Part shown: in pieces, positions 21,610 through 28,630 of the stretch
Position numbering within the stretch: position 1 is the first letter of the stretch
Layout: every line of letters begins with the position of its first letter
DNA from: Bordetella parapertussis
GTDB taxonomy: Bacteria > Pseudomonadota > Gammaproteobacteria > Burkholderiales > Burkholderiaceae_C
DNA: 28,630 nt
Reading direction: 5' to 3'
Assembly: GCA_945873925.1 (NCBI GenBank)
Contig: CAMCES010000021.1
Span: 1-28,630 of the forward strand
Program-made: the position numbers and the translations under genes
Notes under the pieces: generated by a model
Told to the model about the DNA's origin: nothing
The model's database searches: none
Seen by the model: the letters and a program-made list of their open reading frames with translations, nothing else

Positions 21610-23633
21610 GGCAAGTCAACGTCTTCTGTGTCAAGGCTGCTGTCGGGTGGGCCGACCTGGCCCAAGCGAGATTTGAGCGATTGGGGCTCGCCAGTTAAAA
21701 CAGCCGCATACATGGTGGTGTTGGCCAGTACCTTTTTCACATAGTCCCGGGTTTCCGTGAATGGTATGCACTCGGCCCAAATCGCGCCCTCCAGCACTGG
21801 GCCGTTGCGCCATTTGCGGGGGCGGCTCGGACCAGCGTTGTAGGCGGCGGCGGCCATCGGCATCGAACCTTGGAAATTGTCCAGCACCATTTTCAAGTAA
21901 CTGGTTCCGATGGCGATGTTGGTGTCACGCTGCTTGAGTTGGTCGATTTGAAAATGCTTTTGGCCCATTTTCTTGGCTACCCACCGGGCGGTTGTTGGCA
22001 TGATTTGCATCAGTCCTGTGGCACCGACGGAAGAGCGTGCATCCATGACAAAGCGGCTTTCTTGTCTGATCAGTCCGTACACAAAGGCAGCTTCCAAATC
22101 GATGTCTTTGGTTCGCTCCAGCACCTGTTCTTTGAAAGGCATCGGGTAGCGTTGCGACATGTCCATGAAGCTGCTGCGCTCACTGGTGTTGATGCAACGG
22201 TCCCAAATGGCTTGTTCGCAAGCCCACTGAGCCGCAGCCAATTTTTCGCGTTCAGCCATGCGGCCTTTCTTGCCCATGCCGTCAACCAAACCGGTGCCGT
22301 AATTCCATTCGCGCACGCCATCTGCTCGCAAGCCTATCCGAATGGCGTACATGGCGCGTTGCAAACTTGGGTTGCGTTTCACGGCCGCCATTTCTTGGGC
22401 GGTGGGTGCAGGCGGACTCGCGGGTGCGGTGATTTTTCGACCCAGTTCTTCTTCGGCCAGTTGCTCGTAAAACCCTTGCGGACCTGCAATGGCTTGCAAG
22501 GCTGTCAGGGCGCCCGAACTCAGGGGGCTGCCTTTGGGCTGCTTGGCCATCTCCGCGCGTGCCAGCCAATACACCCAAGCCGGGTCTTTTTGTGCTGCGG
22601 GGCTCATGCGTTTGATCGCTGATTCAACGGTGTGCCACTGCGGGTTGCTGTCTGCGCGCAAAGCGGCCCGCACTTTCCAAGCGAGCATCTCGTCGGTGAG
22701 TTGGGCATCCGGACCTGCCAGGGCAAAATAGGTCAGCGCCTGCTTGTCCAATTGCAAGGCTGCTTGGCGGCCGATCACGCCCCAGAGCCATTGTTTTTGT
22801 TCGGTTTGGAGTTTCTGGCCGGTCGGCCCCTGGATCAGTTTGGCTGCGGCTTCATGCTCAGTGGCGGCCAATCTCACCAACCCGAGGGTGATCCATTCCG
22901 AGCTTTCTTTGCCCAGCTTGGGCGCGAGCGTATTTAAAAACCGTACCGGGTTGGCTATCAGGTCATCCACCCCTTTTAAGCTGTGTTCAGACACGATGCG
23001 CAAAGCATCCTTGGCCGCTTGCTTGCGGTTGAGTTCCACCATCAAGCGGCTTTTACGCCAAATCTCTAGAGAGGGGACACGTTTGGATAAAAACAGTTGT
23101 TCAACACCAAAAGTACAACCATCTTCGGCTTGTCGCTGGGCCAACCAGGTCGAACGGATGAAGGCCTCTTGCGCTGATGTGCCGGTGAGTTTCTTGTGAC
23201 CGATATCGAGCCAATTGGCATAACACTCGACCTCCTTGTCATCCTGCATTCTGTATGAGCCGTATTCGCGTTCGAACTGTGACCATTCTTGGCGTTGCCC
23301 AAGGACCAGTAACCAGTCGTTGCGCATGCGGTCTTCTTGGTAGGTACCCGCATAACGGCTGAGAAAAGCGTTGACCTCAGCGTCAGAGGCGTCGCCCAAG
23401 CGCACACGCAATTCCCAATAGGCGGCCCAGGGTTCGAGAAAATGGCCTTTGGCTTGGGGCAAGAGTTGGCTGAGTTTTTTGCGGTCGTTTTGCGCAAACG
23501 CATTGGCCATGTCTCGCAACACAACATCGGCTTTGTCCAAGTTGGCTGCAACCGCAGGGGTATCAGCATGTGCCGTCACCAAGCCACCACTCAGAAGAAC
23601 TATCAGCCAGGTACGGATCATTGGTTCAAGCAT
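21606..23633 (-). CDS. soluble lytic murein transglycosylase (Slt70-like)
   Basis: 675 residues. A signal peptide (IRTWLIVLLSGGLVTAHA, cleavage near 22) is followed by a long alpha-helical superhelix (about 30-500), as in Slt70, and a C-terminal lysozyme-like SLT domain with catalytic E525 in LIRQESRF, then SSVGATGLMQIMPTTA and AAAYNAGPSRPRKW. It cleaves the MurNAc-GlcNAc bond to give 1,6-anhydroMurNAc ends in the periplasm, the sugar ultimately phosphorylated by AnmK encoded earlier in the window. The first ATG at 23633 is used; a second at 23621 is equally possible and places the charged Arg near the start. The 5' end abuts the divergent folate cyclo-ligase gene. Confidence 0.93.
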   Translation of the reverse strand: MLEPMIRTWLIVLLSGGLVTAHADTPAVAANLDKADVVLRDMANAFAQNDRKKLSQLLPQAKGHFLEPWAAYWELRVRLGDASDAEVNAFLSRYAGTYQEDRMRNDWLLVLGQRQEWSQFEREYGSYRMQDDKEVECYANWLDIGHKKLTGTSAQEAFIRSTWLAQRQAEDGCTFGVEQLFLSKRVPSLEIWRKSRLMVELNRKQAAKDALRIVSEHSLKGVDDLIANPVRFLNTLAPKLGKESSEWITLGLVRLAATEHEAAAKLIQGPTGQKLQTEQKQWLWGVIGRQAALQLDKQALTYFALAGPDAQLTDEMLAWKVRAALRADSNPQWHTVESAIKRMSPAAQKDPAWVYWLARAEMAKQPKGSPLSSGALTALQAIAGPQGFYEQLAEEELGRKITAPASPPAPTAQEMAAVKRNPSLQRAMYAIRIGLRADGVREWNYGTGLVDGMGKKGRMAEREKLAAAQWACEQAIWDRCINTSERSSFMDMSQRYPMPFKEQVLERTKDIDLEAAFVYGLIRQESRFVMDARSSVGATGLMQIMPTTARWVAKKMGQKHFQIDQLKQRDTNIAIGTSYLKMVLDNFQGSMPMAAAAYNAGPSRPRKWRNGPVLEGAIWAECIPFTETRDYVKKVLANTTMYAAVLTGEPQSLKSRLGQVGPPDSSLDTEDVDLP

Positions 23634-23670
23634 GACACAATCGAGTTACTCAACAGTTGATGATTCTCCC

Positions 23671-24252
23671 ATGGACAAAAAAGCCCTTCGTGAAGAATTG
23701 ATTCGTGCCAGATTGGATTTGCCTGACAGAGCGCAGCGCGCTGATCTCTTGCAAAGCGTGATGCGAATTTGGTTGTTTGATCGAAAGGATGCGGTGATCG
23801 GTGCGTATTGGCCGATCAAAGGTGAGTTTGATCCTCTGCCTGCCCTGCACCGTTGGAAAGAAGACGGTGAATTGCTGGACGAGCCTGAGTTGCGCCGCAT
23901 TGGCTTGCCAGTGGTGGACAAACAAACCAAAACACTGCGCTTTCATGCCTGGTACCCGGGCTGCGACATGGAGGAAGACGCCTACCGCATCCCCAAACCC
24001 AAGGACACCGAGGTGGTGGTACCCACCTTGCTGTTTGTGCCTTGTGTGGGCTATGGGCCAGGCGGCTACCGACTGGGGTATGGCGGCGGTTTTTATGACC
24101 GCACTTTGGCGCAATTGCATCCCGCGCCTTTCACGGTTGGCCTGGGATTCACCAACGGGTTTTTGACTGACTTTTTGCCCCAAGCGCATGATGTACCGCT
24201 GGACGCGTTGCTCAACGAAAACGGTGTGGTCTGGCCAACCACCGGTTATTGA
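23671..24252 (+). CDS. 5-formyltetrahydrofolate cyclo-ligase
   Basis: 193 residues from the ATG at 23671 (MDKKALREELIRARL), matching where family similarity begins; an in-frame ATG at 23632 would add 13 residues and overlap the start codon of divergent slt. The enzyme uses ATP to turn 5-formyl-THF into 5,10-methenyl-THF, returning a folate storage form to the one-carbon pool. The family signature GPGGYRLGYGGGFYDR (129-144) is complete, and the N-terminal KxxLR basic region that binds phosphates is visible. No good Shine-Dalgarno was seen before either start. It links functionally to metF, which draws on the same folate pool. Confidence 0.93.
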   Translation: MDKKALREELIRARLDLPDRAQRADLLQSVMRIWLFDRKDAVIGAYWPIKGEFDPLPALHRWKEDGELLDEPELRRIGLPVVDKQTKTLRFHAWYPGCDMEEDAYRIPKPKDTEVVVPTLLFVPCVGYGPGGYRLGYGGGFYDRTLAQLHPAPFTVGLGFTNGFLTDFLPQAHDVPLDALLNENGVVWPTTGY

Positions 24253-24287
24253 CAACCAACCCATGTGAAAACATTTACCGGCCCGCA

Positions 24288-24304
24288 AAGCTGATCTTCA
24301 GCTT
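24288..24304. other. perfect 7-bp hairpin between convergent genes
   Basis: AAGCTGA-TCT-TCAGCTT spans the end of the lipoprotein gene (its TGA stop is complementary to 24298-24300) in the 45-base gap behind the folate cyclo-ligase gene. There is no T run on either strand, so it is at best a weak terminator or RNA 3'-end stabiliser. Confidence 0.3.
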
Positions 24305-25218
24305 GCTGGCTTGATCAGTTCACGCAGGTCCTGTTCATAGCCCTTGAGCACTTTCACTGCCTGCATGCGTTGCTCAGGCGTGGTGGTGTTGTGCAATTGC
24401 GCCGCGGCCTCGCAATTGAGGCGTTGGCGTTTTTTCAAGTAGGCCGCATAACCCGGTTCAGGCGTGTTCATGAGCCGTTCCATCCAAGCGTGGATCTGCT
24501 CGCGGGCTTGCGTGACATCGGGTTTGTCGCTGACGATGCGTTGCAATACCTGAACTGCATCGGCTTGTTGGCGCAATCGCTCTTGGTAGGTTTTGTCTGG
24601 GTCGTAGCCTGAGTTGACTGCCAAATCGCGCAGCAAAAGACGTTGCTGCTTGCTTAATCTCCCATAAAAACGTTCTGCGTTGTCTTGCCCTTTTTCCGCC
24701 TGAACATCCCATTGCGCAGCCTGAGATTCGCCCATTTTCCAATCTCGTCGCCAAGTCTGGTTGTTTTTATCCAAGCGGTCTTTCAAATGCGTGAGTTGCT
24801 TGGGTGTCAGCGTCAACGCCAATTGCGCCATGGGCAGTTCTACCTGAGCGAGCAAAGGCGCTAGGCTGGCTCGCATGTCCTCGAACAGGTCGCAGGCTTG
24901 TTCGGCCTGAATATTTTGCGGGGCCAGGGTTTGCATGCGTTGCAACCACAGGATGTACTGCGGCAGTTGTGTTTGTCGGTGCCAAGCCAACATCGACTGC
25001 ATCTCGGTTGATACCTTTTCCTCTTGCGCCGCATTCAGATTTAGGTGCGGGTTGACCCAGGTAAACATCAGCCAGCCAGGGGCGTTGTTGTAGCCGGTGA
25101 CCACCAAGCTGCAGCCACTCAAGCCGACCATCAGGCTGAGCGCAACCAGTTTCCAATGGGGGGCAGGCTTGGCTGTCAGCTGACTGATAATGTCTGTCAA
25201 TAAAGGAAGCAAACGCAT
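24298..25218 (-). CDS. putative lipoprotein, DUF6279-like
   Basis: 306 residues from the ATG at 25218. A hydrophobic segment LVALSLMVGLSGCS ends in a lipobox LSGC with C36 as the predicted lipid-anchored cysteine; the preceding 23 residues make an unusually long n-region, so the exact start is doubtful, but no later ATG leaves a workable signal. The mature part starts SLVVTGYNNAPGWLMFTWVNPHLNLNAAQE, which resembles the DUF6279 lipoproteins of proteobacteria, and is otherwise helical and rich in Gln, Arg and Leu, with no enzyme motif. Function is unknown. Its start codon overlaps the glmU start codon on the other strand (CATG). Confidence 0.8.
   Translation of the reverse strand: MRLLPLLTDIISQLTAKPAPHWKLVALSLMVGLSGCSLVVTGYNNAPGWLMFTWVNPHLNLNAAQEEKVSTEMQSMLAWHRQTQLPQYILWLQRMQTLAPQNIQAEQACDLFEDMRASLAPLLAQVELPMAQLALTLTPKQLTHLKDRLDKNNQTWRRDWKMGESQAAQWDVQAEKGQDNAERFYGRLSKQQRLLLRDLAVNSGYDPDKTYQERLRQQADAVQVLQRIVSDKPDVTQAREQIHAWMERLMNTPEPGYAAYLKKRQRLNCEAAAQLHNTTTPEQRMQAVKVLKGYEQDLRELIKPAS
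25186..25191 (+). promoter_or_regulatory. candidate -10 box for glmU-glmS
   Basis: GATAAT, again preceded by CT as at dbpA and ruvA, would start a transcript near 25198, just ahead of AAAGGAAG (25202-25209) and the glmU ATG. It lies inside the divergent lipoprotein coding sequence. No good -35 was found. Confidence 0.35.
25202..25209 (+). promoter_or_regulatory. Shine-Dalgarno that fixes the glmU start
   Basis: AAAGGAAG lies seven bases before the ATG at 25217. An in-frame ATG at 25190 would place this element inside the coding region and is rejected. Confidence 0.8.
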
Positions 25219-26602
25219 GGACCGTGTGGATGTGGTGGTGATGGCAGCGGGCAAGGGTACCCGCATGAAGAGCAGTATGCCCAAAGTGCTTCACCAGATT
25301 GGCGGTAGGGCTTTGTTGCAACATGTGCTCGACACCGCTGCACAAATTCAGGCACGGCGAGTGGTGGTCATCACTGGCCATGGTGCAGAGCAGGTCGAGG
25401 CCGGATTGCAAGGCAAACCGCACTTGCAATGCGTGCGCCAAATGCCCCAGCTGGGCACGGGACACGCCATGCAACAAGCGGTGCCGGTATTGGCCGATGA
25501 CGGCGTCACCTTGGTTTTGTCTGGCGATGTGCCGTTGATTCAGGCCGACACGTTGCAAGCCTTGTTAAGCCTGTGTGGTGCGAAGCATCTGGCCCTGCTC
25601 ACCTTAGAAACACCCACTCCCACTGGTTATGGCCGTGTGGTGCGCAATGCCCATGGGCAGGTGCAAGCGATCGTGGAAGAAAAAGACGCCACGCCTGCGC
25701 ATCGCCAAATCACCCTCATTTACAGCGGCATCATGGCCGTGCCCACCCGCTTGTTGCGCACTTGGCTGGCACGTTTAGACAACCACAATGCGCAACAAGA
25801 GTACTACCTGACCGATGTGGTGAAGTTGGCGGTGGCCGATGGGACAACTGTGGTGGCGCATGCCATCAGCCAAGCCTGGCAAGTCGAAGGTGTCAACAAC
25901 CCGGTGCAGTTGGCTGCCTTGGAGCGGGCTTACCAACAGCTGCAAGCCGAGCAATTCATGATGGCGGGTGTGCGCTTGGCAGACCCCGCGCGTTTCGAGG
26001 TACGCGGACAGTTGACCTGCGGTCAAGATGTCGAGATCGATGTGAACTGCGTTTTTGAAGGCAGGGTGCATTTGGGCGATGGTGTGCGCATCGGCCCCAG
26101 CTGCCTGATTGCCAATGCCCACATCGGCGCTGGCAGCATGGTTCAAGCGTTCACACATATCGATGGCGAGCATCAGCCTGTGACGGTGGGCAAAGATGCC
26201 CGCATTGGGCCGTTTGCCCGCTTGCGTCCCGGCGCAGCCTTGGGCGATGAGGTGCACATTGGTAATTTTGTGGAAGTGAAAAACTCATCCATGGCCCGGG
26301 GGGCCAAGGCCAACCACCTGGCGTACCTGGGAGACGCCACGGTGGGCGAGCGGGTCAATTACGGGGCTGGCAGCATCACCGCCAACTATGACGGCGCCAA
26401 CAAACACCGCACGGTGATCGAGGCCGATGTGCATGTGGGCAGCAACAGTGTGTTGGTCGCACCAGTCACCATCGGCGCGGGTGGCACGATCGGTGGGGGC
26501 TCCACCATCACCAAAGACACCGCGCCAGGTGCGCTGACGGTTGCGCGTGGCAAACAGACCAGCATCGCCAATTGGGCACGCCCGGTCAAAACAAAAAAAT
26601 AA
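25217..26602 (+). CDS. glmU: bifunctional GlcNAc-1-P uridyltransferase / GlcN-1-P acetyltransferase
   Basis: 461 residues, standard GlmU length. The N-terminal half is the nucleotidyltransferase: MAAGKGTRMKSSMPKVL (9-25), LGTGHAMQQA, LSGDVPLI with the metal-binding Asp, and GYGRVVR. The C-terminal half (from about 250) is a left-handed beta-helix of hexapeptide repeats, with LRPGA, the acetyl-transfer histidine region NHLAYLGDATVG, NYGAGSITANYDG and a PVTIGAGGTIGGGSTITKD segment. It makes UDP-GlcNAc from glucosamine-1-phosphate in two steps for peptidoglycan and LPS. A strong ribosome-binding site precedes it. It is 12 bases upstream of glmS, which makes the precursor of its substrate. Confidence 0.97.
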   Translation: MDRVDVVVMAAGKGTRMKSSMPKVLHQIGGRALLQHVLDTAAQIQARRVVVITGHGAEQVEAGLQGKPHLQCVRQMPQLGTGHAMQQAVPVLADDGVTLVLSGDVPLIQADTLQALLSLCGAKHLALLTLETPTPTGYGRVVRNAHGQVQAIVEEKDATPAHRQITLIYSGIMAVPTRLLRTWLARLDNHNAQQEYYLTDVVKLAVADGTTVVAHAISQAWQVEGVNNPVQLAALERAYQQLQAEQFMMAGVRLADPARFEVRGQLTCGQDVEIDVNCVFEGRVHLGDGVRIGPSCLIANAHIGAGSMVQAFTHIDGEHQPVTVGKDARIGPFARLRPGAALGDEVHIGNFVEVKNSSMARGAKANHLAYLGDATVGERVNYGAGSITANYDGANKHRTVIEADVHVGSNSVLVAPVTIGAGGTIGGGSTITKDTAPGALTVARGKQTSIANWARPVKTKK

Positions 26603-26614
26603 AGGACAGCATTT

Positions 26615-28480
26615 ATGTGCGGCATTGTGGGCGCAGTTTCAACGAAAAACATCGTTCCTGTGTTGGTTCAGGGTTTGCAAAGGCTGGAATACCGGGGCTA
26701 TGACTCGTGTGGCGTGGCTGTCAACAGCGCGCAAGCGCAAATGGATCAAGCGCCCGGATTGCAGCGTGCCCGCAGCACCGACCGAGTGGCTGAATTGATC
26801 GCGCAGGTGAACGACCCGACGACAGGTTTGCAAGGCTTCACGGGCATTGCACACACCCGCTGGGCCACCCATGGCGCACCTGCTGTGCACAACGCGCACC
26901 CGCATTTCAGCCGAGACCGCATCGGCTTGGTGCACAACGGCATCATTGAAAACCATGAAGAACTGCGTACCCAGTTGCAGGCCAAGGGCTATGTGTTTGT
27001 CAGCCAAACCGATACCGAGGTGATGGCGCACTTGATCGATTCGCTCTACCAAGGCGATGTGTTGCAAGCCGTTTTCCAGGCCACCCAACAACTGCAAGGC
27101 GCCTATGCGATTGCGGTCATGGCCAAGGACGAGCCACACCGGGTGATCGGCGCCCGAGCAGGCTCACCACTGATTTTGGGTTTGGGCCAAGGCGAAAACT
27201 TTTTGGCCAGCGATGCCATGGCCTTGGCGGGCGTGACCAATCAAATCGTTTATCTCGCAGAAGGTGATTTGGTGGATATGCAGTCAGGCAGTCACCAGGT
27301 GTTTGATGCCCAACACCAAGCGGTGCAACGTGAAGTGCTGACCGTGCATGCGCACAGTGGCGCTGCCGAGCTGGGGCCTTACAGCCATTACATGCAAAAA
27401 GAAATCTTTGAGCAGCCGCGAGCGATTGCCGACACCTTGGAAGGCATCGAAGGCATCCTGCCCGAGCTGTTCGACAACCCCGCCCACCCTGCGCCAGGCT
27501 TGGCGCAAAAGGTTTTGGCAAAGGTGGATTCAGTGCTGATCTTGGCCTGTGGCACCAGTTATTACAGCGGCTGCGTGGCCAAGTACTGGATAGAACGGAT
27601 CGCCCAACTGCCTTGCCAGGTGGAAGTCGCCAGCGAATACCGTTACCGTGATTCCGTGCCCAACCCGCGCAGCTTGGTGGTGACGATCAGCCAATCGGGT
27701 GAAACCGCAGACACCTTGGCCGCATTGCGTCATGCCCAATCATTGGGCATGCAACACACGCTGACCGTTTGCAATGTGTCGACCTCGGCCATGGTGCGCG
27801 AATGCGCCTTGGCCTACATCACCCGTGCAGGGGTAGAAATTGGCGTGGCCTCGACCAAGGCGTTCACCACCCAATTGGCTGGTTTGTTTTTGATGACCCT
27901 TGCCTTGGCCAAAGCCAATGGCCGCCTGAACGCCGCCGATGAGGCGCAACACCTCAAAGCCATGCGCCATTTGCCCGTGGCTCTGCAAAGTGTGTTGGCC
28001 TTGGAGCCCCAAATGATTGCCTGGGCGCAAGACTTTGCCAGCAAAGAAAACGCCTTGTTTTTGGGCCGTGGCTTGCACTACCCGATTGCCTTAGAAGGGG
28101 CCTTGAAGCTCAAAGAGATCAGTTATATCCATGCCGAGGCCTACCCGGCGGGCGAGCTCAAACACGGCCCGTTGGCGCTGGTAACGAGTGCCATGCCGGT
28201 GGTGACCGTCGCGCCCAATGATGCGCTGCTGGAAAAACTCAAAAGCAATTTGCAAGAGGTGCGCGCCCGTGGTGGCGTGTTGTATGTGCTGGCCGATGCC
28301 GACACCCGCATCAGCTCCAGCGAAGGCTTGCATGTGGTCCGCATGCCTGAGCATTACGGCGATTTGTCACCCTTGCTGCATGTGGTGCCTCTGCAATTGC
28401 TGGCCTATCACACGGCCTGTGCGCGGGGAACGGATGTTGACAAGCCGCGCAACCTGGCCAAAAGCGTCACCGTGGAGTAA
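26615..28480 (+). CDS. glmS: glutamine-fructose-6-phosphate aminotransferase (isomerizing)
   Basis: 621 residues (E. coli 609). N-terminal class II glutamine amidotransferase domain begins MCGIVGAVS, where the Cys after Met is the nucleophile; RLEYRGYDSCGVA, AHTRWATHG and HNGIIEN are present. The C-terminal half has two SIS sugar-isomerase domains (ILACGTSYYSG and ISQSGETADTLAALR; STKAFTTQ; ELKHGPLALV) and ends in KSVTVE, the conserved tail. It produces glucosamine-6-phosphate, the entry point to amino-sugar synthesis. AAAGGACA just after the glmU stop is the ribosome-binding site. No glmS ribozyme-like leader is present, as expected outside Firmicutes. GGAG in its last codons serves the next gene. 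Confidence 0.97.
   Translation: MCGIVGAVSTKNIVPVLVQGLQRLEYRGYDSCGVAVNSAQAQMDQAPGLQRARSTDRVAELIAQVNDPTTGLQGFTGIAHTRWATHGAPAVHNAHPHFSRDRIGLVHNGIIENHEELRTQLQAKGYVFVSQTDTEVMAHLIDSLYQGDVLQAVFQATQQLQGAYAIAVMAKDEPHRVIGARAGSPLILGLGQGENFLASDAMALAGVTNQIVYLAEGDLVDMQSGSHQVFDAQHQAVQREVLTVHAHSGAAELGPYSHYMQKEIFEQPRAIADTLEGIEGILPELFDNPAHPAPGLAQKVLAKVDSVLILACGTSYYSGCVAKYWIERIAQLPCQVEVASEYRYRDSVPNPRSLVVTISQSGETADTLAALRHAQSLGMQHTLTVCNVSTSAMVRECALAYITRAGVEIGVASTKAFTTQLAGLFLMTLALAKANGRLNAADEAQHLKAMRHLPVALQSVLALEPQMIAWAQDFASKENALFLGRGLHYPIALEGALKLKEISYIHAEAYPAGELKHGPLALVTSAMPVVTVAPNDALLEKLKSNLQEVRARGGVLYVLADADTRISSSEGLHVVRMPEHYGDLSPLLHVVPLQLLAYHTACARGTDVDKPRNLAKSVTVE
28474..28477 (+). promoter_or_regulatory. Shine-Dalgarno of the TRAP gene inside glmS
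   Basis: GGAG lies seven bases before the ATG at 28485 and within the last sense codons of glmS, implying co-transcription and translational coupling. Confidence 0.6.
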
Positions 28481-28484
28481 GCCG

Positions 28485-28630
28485 ATGTATTCAACCTCTT
28501 CAAACCGCCGCCAACTGTTGAAAGCGGCTGCTGGCATGGGTGCTTGGTCCTTGATCACGGACCAAGCCTGGGCGCAAAACGCCGAATTCAAACTCAAGCT
28601 GGCCAACAATTTCCCCGCCACCCACCCGAC
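28485..28630 (+). CDS. TRAP transporter substrate-binding protein (DctP-like), 3'-truncated by window edge
   Basis: Only the first 48 codons are present. The N-terminus is a twin-arginine-type signal: NRRQLLKAAAG (RR at 8-9), a hydrophobic stretch GAWSLI, and an AWA|Q cleavage site near 30/31. The mature start AEFKLKLANNFPATHPT is typical of DctP-family periplasmic binding proteins of TRAP transporters (FKLK-A-..P..HP). These capture organic acids or similar solutes for the DctQM membrane components, expected downstream but outside the window. The gene begins 4 bases after glmS, with its ribosome-binding site in glmS. Confidence 0.75.
   Translation, partial: MYSTSSNRRQLLKAAAGMGAWSLITDQAWAQNAEFKLKLANNFPATHP

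Noticed and set aside
21870..22622. Open frame of 250 codons on the plus strand opposite slt
   Set aside because: Antisense to the Slt superhelix and catalytic domain; no recognisable protein features.
26603..26614. glmS ribozyme or other riboswitch before glmS
   Set aside because: Only 12 bases separate glmU and glmS, with no room for a ribozyme.
1..28630. Mobile elements, toxin-antitoxin pairs, defence islands, CRISPR arrays, tRNA or rRNA genes
   Set aside because: None found on reading both strands; gene content is uniformly housekeeping and base use looks even throughout.

Overview
This window looks like a slice of core chromosome from a betaproteobacterium of the order Burkholderiales, most likely family Comamonadaceae (Limnohabitans/Rhodoferax-like). 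That placement is an inference from gene content, the moderately high G+C seen by eye, heavy TTG leucine use, and protein features such as AhcY with the roughly 40-residue insert and the RplM-RpsI-ErpA and AnmK-M23-TyrS neighbourhoods. No insertion sequence, prophage, CRISPR array, rRNA or tRNA was seen. Genes are packed very tightly and there is no gene-free stretch longer than about 180 bases.

Layout. 1-2655 (+): the end of ahcY, then tlyA and metF, a methyl-cycle group with overlapping junctions. 2652-3548 (-): rlmJ. 3549-5124 (+): a structured 5' leader, rplM-rpsI, a terminator, then erpA behind two palindromes and followed by a strong terminator. 5138-7581 (-): an M23 peptidase and anmK (cell-wall remodelling and recycling). 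7735-11372 (+): tyrS, a cation-diffusion-facilitator transporter, dbpA. 11363-13148 (-): tautomerase-like gene, phoH-like ATPase and ybeY, each overlapping the next. 13268-14907 (+): ruvA-ruvB. 14911-15549 (-): a histidine phosphatase. 15624-19318 (+): a TetR regulator followed by acyl-CoA dehydrogenase, DUF2147 and a crotonase-fold isomerase-like gene. 19312-19770 (-): an acyl-CoA thioesterase. 19786-21609 (+): an Atm1-type ABC exporter. 21606-23633 (-): a Slt-type lytic transglycosylase. 23671-24252 (+): 5-formyltetrahydrofolate cyclo-ligase. 24298-25218 (-): a DUF6279-like lipoprotein. 25217-28480 (+): glmU-glmS, then the first 146 bases of a TRAP-transporter binding protein gene.

Themes. 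One-carbon and methyl metabolism (ahcY, metF, folate cyclo-ligase, two rRNA methyltransferases), ribosome production and maturation (rplM, rpsI, dbpA, ybeY, tlyA, rlmJ), peptidoglycan synthesis and turnover (glmU, glmS, M23 peptidase, slt, anmK), and a small fatty-acid operon under a probable TetR operator. I see no convincing new multi-gene system. The items most worth a second look are regulatory or functional: a nested three-stem leader RNA before rplM, a 24-bp operator-like palindrome before tetR, two palindromes around the erpA promoter, a crotonase that lacks both hydratase glutamates but has the isomerase one, a cation transporter with an altered metal site, and repeated end-to-end and start-to-start gene overlaps.
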